Shown one piece after another: positions 63,501 to 64,000 of a DNA stretch of 64,000 nt; the stretch's first letter is position 1, and each line of letters begins with the position of its first letter. Source of the DNA: Petrolisthes cinctipes (taxonomy: Eukaryota > Arthropoda > Malacostraca > Decapoda > Porcellanidae). The stretch is from positions 558,001-622,000 of the forward strand of contig JAWQEG010000723.1 of NCBI GenBank assembly GCA_033782935.1. Reading direction: 5' to 3'. A program made the translations under genes and the position numbers. Under the pieces are notes generated by a model that was given only the letters and a program-made list of their open reading frames with translations, did not search any database and was not told the DNA's origin.

Positions 63501-64000
63501 CGGGTGTTTAGGGCCAGAATTTGAGATATAAACGGGTACAGAAGATGAATGCACATATCGACTTTTGGGCACCTAAAAAATCGATTTTCAGTATGTTTTT
63601 GGCCTGTATTTTGAAAATACTCTAACACGGAGTAGGCATGTACAGATACCTTCTGGGACCTTTAAATATCGAATTTTCGGGTGTTATGGGACTGAATTTG
63701 AGATATCGATTTTTTGGCACCTAAAATGTCGATTTTTAGCATGTTTTTACCCTATATTTTGAAAATATTCTAGCACTGTGTAGGCATGTACAGATTGCTT
63801 CTGGGACCCCAAAATATTGAATTTTCGGGTGTTTTGAGCCTGAATTTGAGATATAAACGGTTACAGAAGATAGATGCACATATTGACTTTGGGCATCTAA
63901 AATATCGATTTTCAGCATGTTTTGGGCCTGTATTTTGAAAATACTCTAACACTGAGTAGGCATGTACAGATCGCTTCTGGAACCCCAAAATATCGAATTT

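Larger units (their letters stand above)
1..64000 (+). repeat. Tandem satellite DNA array filling the window (A/B/C monomers of 176/177/148 bp)
   Basis: The same AT-rich text recurs from the first to the last base, with anchors such as ggcatgtacagat, gcctgaatttgagatat and atcgattttcagcatg reappearing every 148, 176 or 177 bases. At an average near 167 bp this gives roughly 380 monomers. All read in one direction, and I saw no inverted monomer, unique spacer or inserted element, so no stretch over 300 bases lies outside the array. Such arrays usually form centromeric or other constitutive heterochromatin in eukaryotes, but the sequence alone does not prove centromere function. The family is not one I recognise. 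The strand given is simply the orientation in which the monomers are described here. Confidence 0.97.
47576..64000 (+). repeat. Mosaic segment of overlapping duplications
   Basis: Matching marks recur at offsets of 4174 bp (49744 with 53918, 50245 with 54419), about 7.16 kb (48264 with 55421), about 6.17-6.19 kb (50279 with 56447, 50746 with 56937), 6654 bp (52784 with 59438) and 4657 bp (58588 with 63245). Typical marks are cacctgagagatcg, gtttttcgcctat, aatttaattttgggg, cgacttttcgggtg with ccagaacttgag, and tttcagatata. The overlapping offsets show repeated duplication or conversion rather than one tandem block. Confidence 0.7.

Noticed and set aside
1..64000. CRISPR-like regular repetition
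   Set aside because: There are no unique spacers: the full 148-177-bp period is repeat, and no cas-like gene is present.
1..64000. CENP-B box (nTTCGnnnnAnnCGGGn) as a centromere marker
   Set aside because: The ttcggg and aacggg pieces look suggestive but the spacing and the central A do not fit on either strand. Even a match would only be informative in some animals.
1..64000. Transposon, LTR or other mobile element ends
   Set aside because: I saw no inverted terminal repeats, LTR pairs, target-site duplications, poly-A tails or coding remnants. Changes between units are small indels, chimeras or block duplications of satellite.
1..64000. rRNA, 5S, tRNA or telomere repeats mixed into the array
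   Set aside because: No TTTAGGG- or TTAGGG-type tract and no recognisable RNA gene sequence was seen on either strand.
1..64000. Assignment to a named satellite family or species
   Set aside because: The monomer does not match any satellite I can recall with confidence. Length and AT-richness alone do not identify a lineage; a database search with the 501-bp consensus would decide.

Overview
The whole 64,000-base window is one uninterrupted head-to-tail satellite DNA array. I found no gene, RNA gene, transposon, CRISPR array, telomeric repeat or unique sequence, and every monomer I read points the same way. This points to a eukaryotic nuclear chromosome in centromeric, pericentromeric or knob-like heterochromatin. 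I do not recognise the satellite family and cannot name the species. Monomer lengths near 148 and 176 bp are common in plants and animals alike, so I do not choose between them.

The array has at least five levels of organisation. (1) An ancestral unit of about 88 bp: two adjacent 88-bp halves (15121-15208 and 15209-15296) match without gaps at 57 of 88 positions by hand count. (2) Three monomer types made from two halves each: A (176 bp), B (177 bp) and C (148 bp). C is a B-like monomer lacking 29 bp between two ATAT tetranucleotides. (3) A 501-bp A-B-C trimer as the main higher-order repeat (HOR), mixed with A-C (324 bp) and B-C (325 bp) dimers and a few 677/678-bp tetramers. (4) Two trimer haplotypes, A1-B1-C1 and A2-B2-C2, which alternate in places to give a period of about 1,002 bp. 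(5) Block duplications with periods of 932/950, 1326, 1624, 1827, 2152, 2318, 2994, 4174, 4295, 4657, 5139/5791, 6654 and 15,937 bp.

Layout: 1-6.7 kb mixes trimers and dimers, with a tetramer at 2896-3573. 6.7-11.2 kb holds nine successive 501-bp intervals with no net indel. 10.7-17.2 kb has 1326- and 1827-bp blocks. 17.2-18.7 kb repeats 1.3-2.8 kb. 18.8-19.6 kb repeats 14.5-15.4 kb. 20.2-22.8 kb is dimer-rich with a 1624-bp repeat. 22.8-28.7 kb is mixed. 28.7-37.6 kb is the most rearranged, with internal deletions and a repeat of about 5.1-5.8 kb. 37.6-46.8 kb holds the youngest-looking repeats (2318 and 2994 bp, nearly identical). 46.9-64 kb is a mosaic of larger overlapping duplications.

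Many short reading frames of about 60, 68, 95 and 119 codons recur, mostly on the minus strand. They follow from the repeat itself: overlapping frames are equally conserved, and monomer lengths of 176 and 148 bp are not multiples of three. I annotate none as a gene. The observations most worth checking are the 88-bp origin, the CpG-to-TpG pattern separating monomer types, a 15-bp dyad kept by paired changes, short-homology deletions, and the very recent 2994-bp amplification. I saw no sign of a novel protein-coding system.
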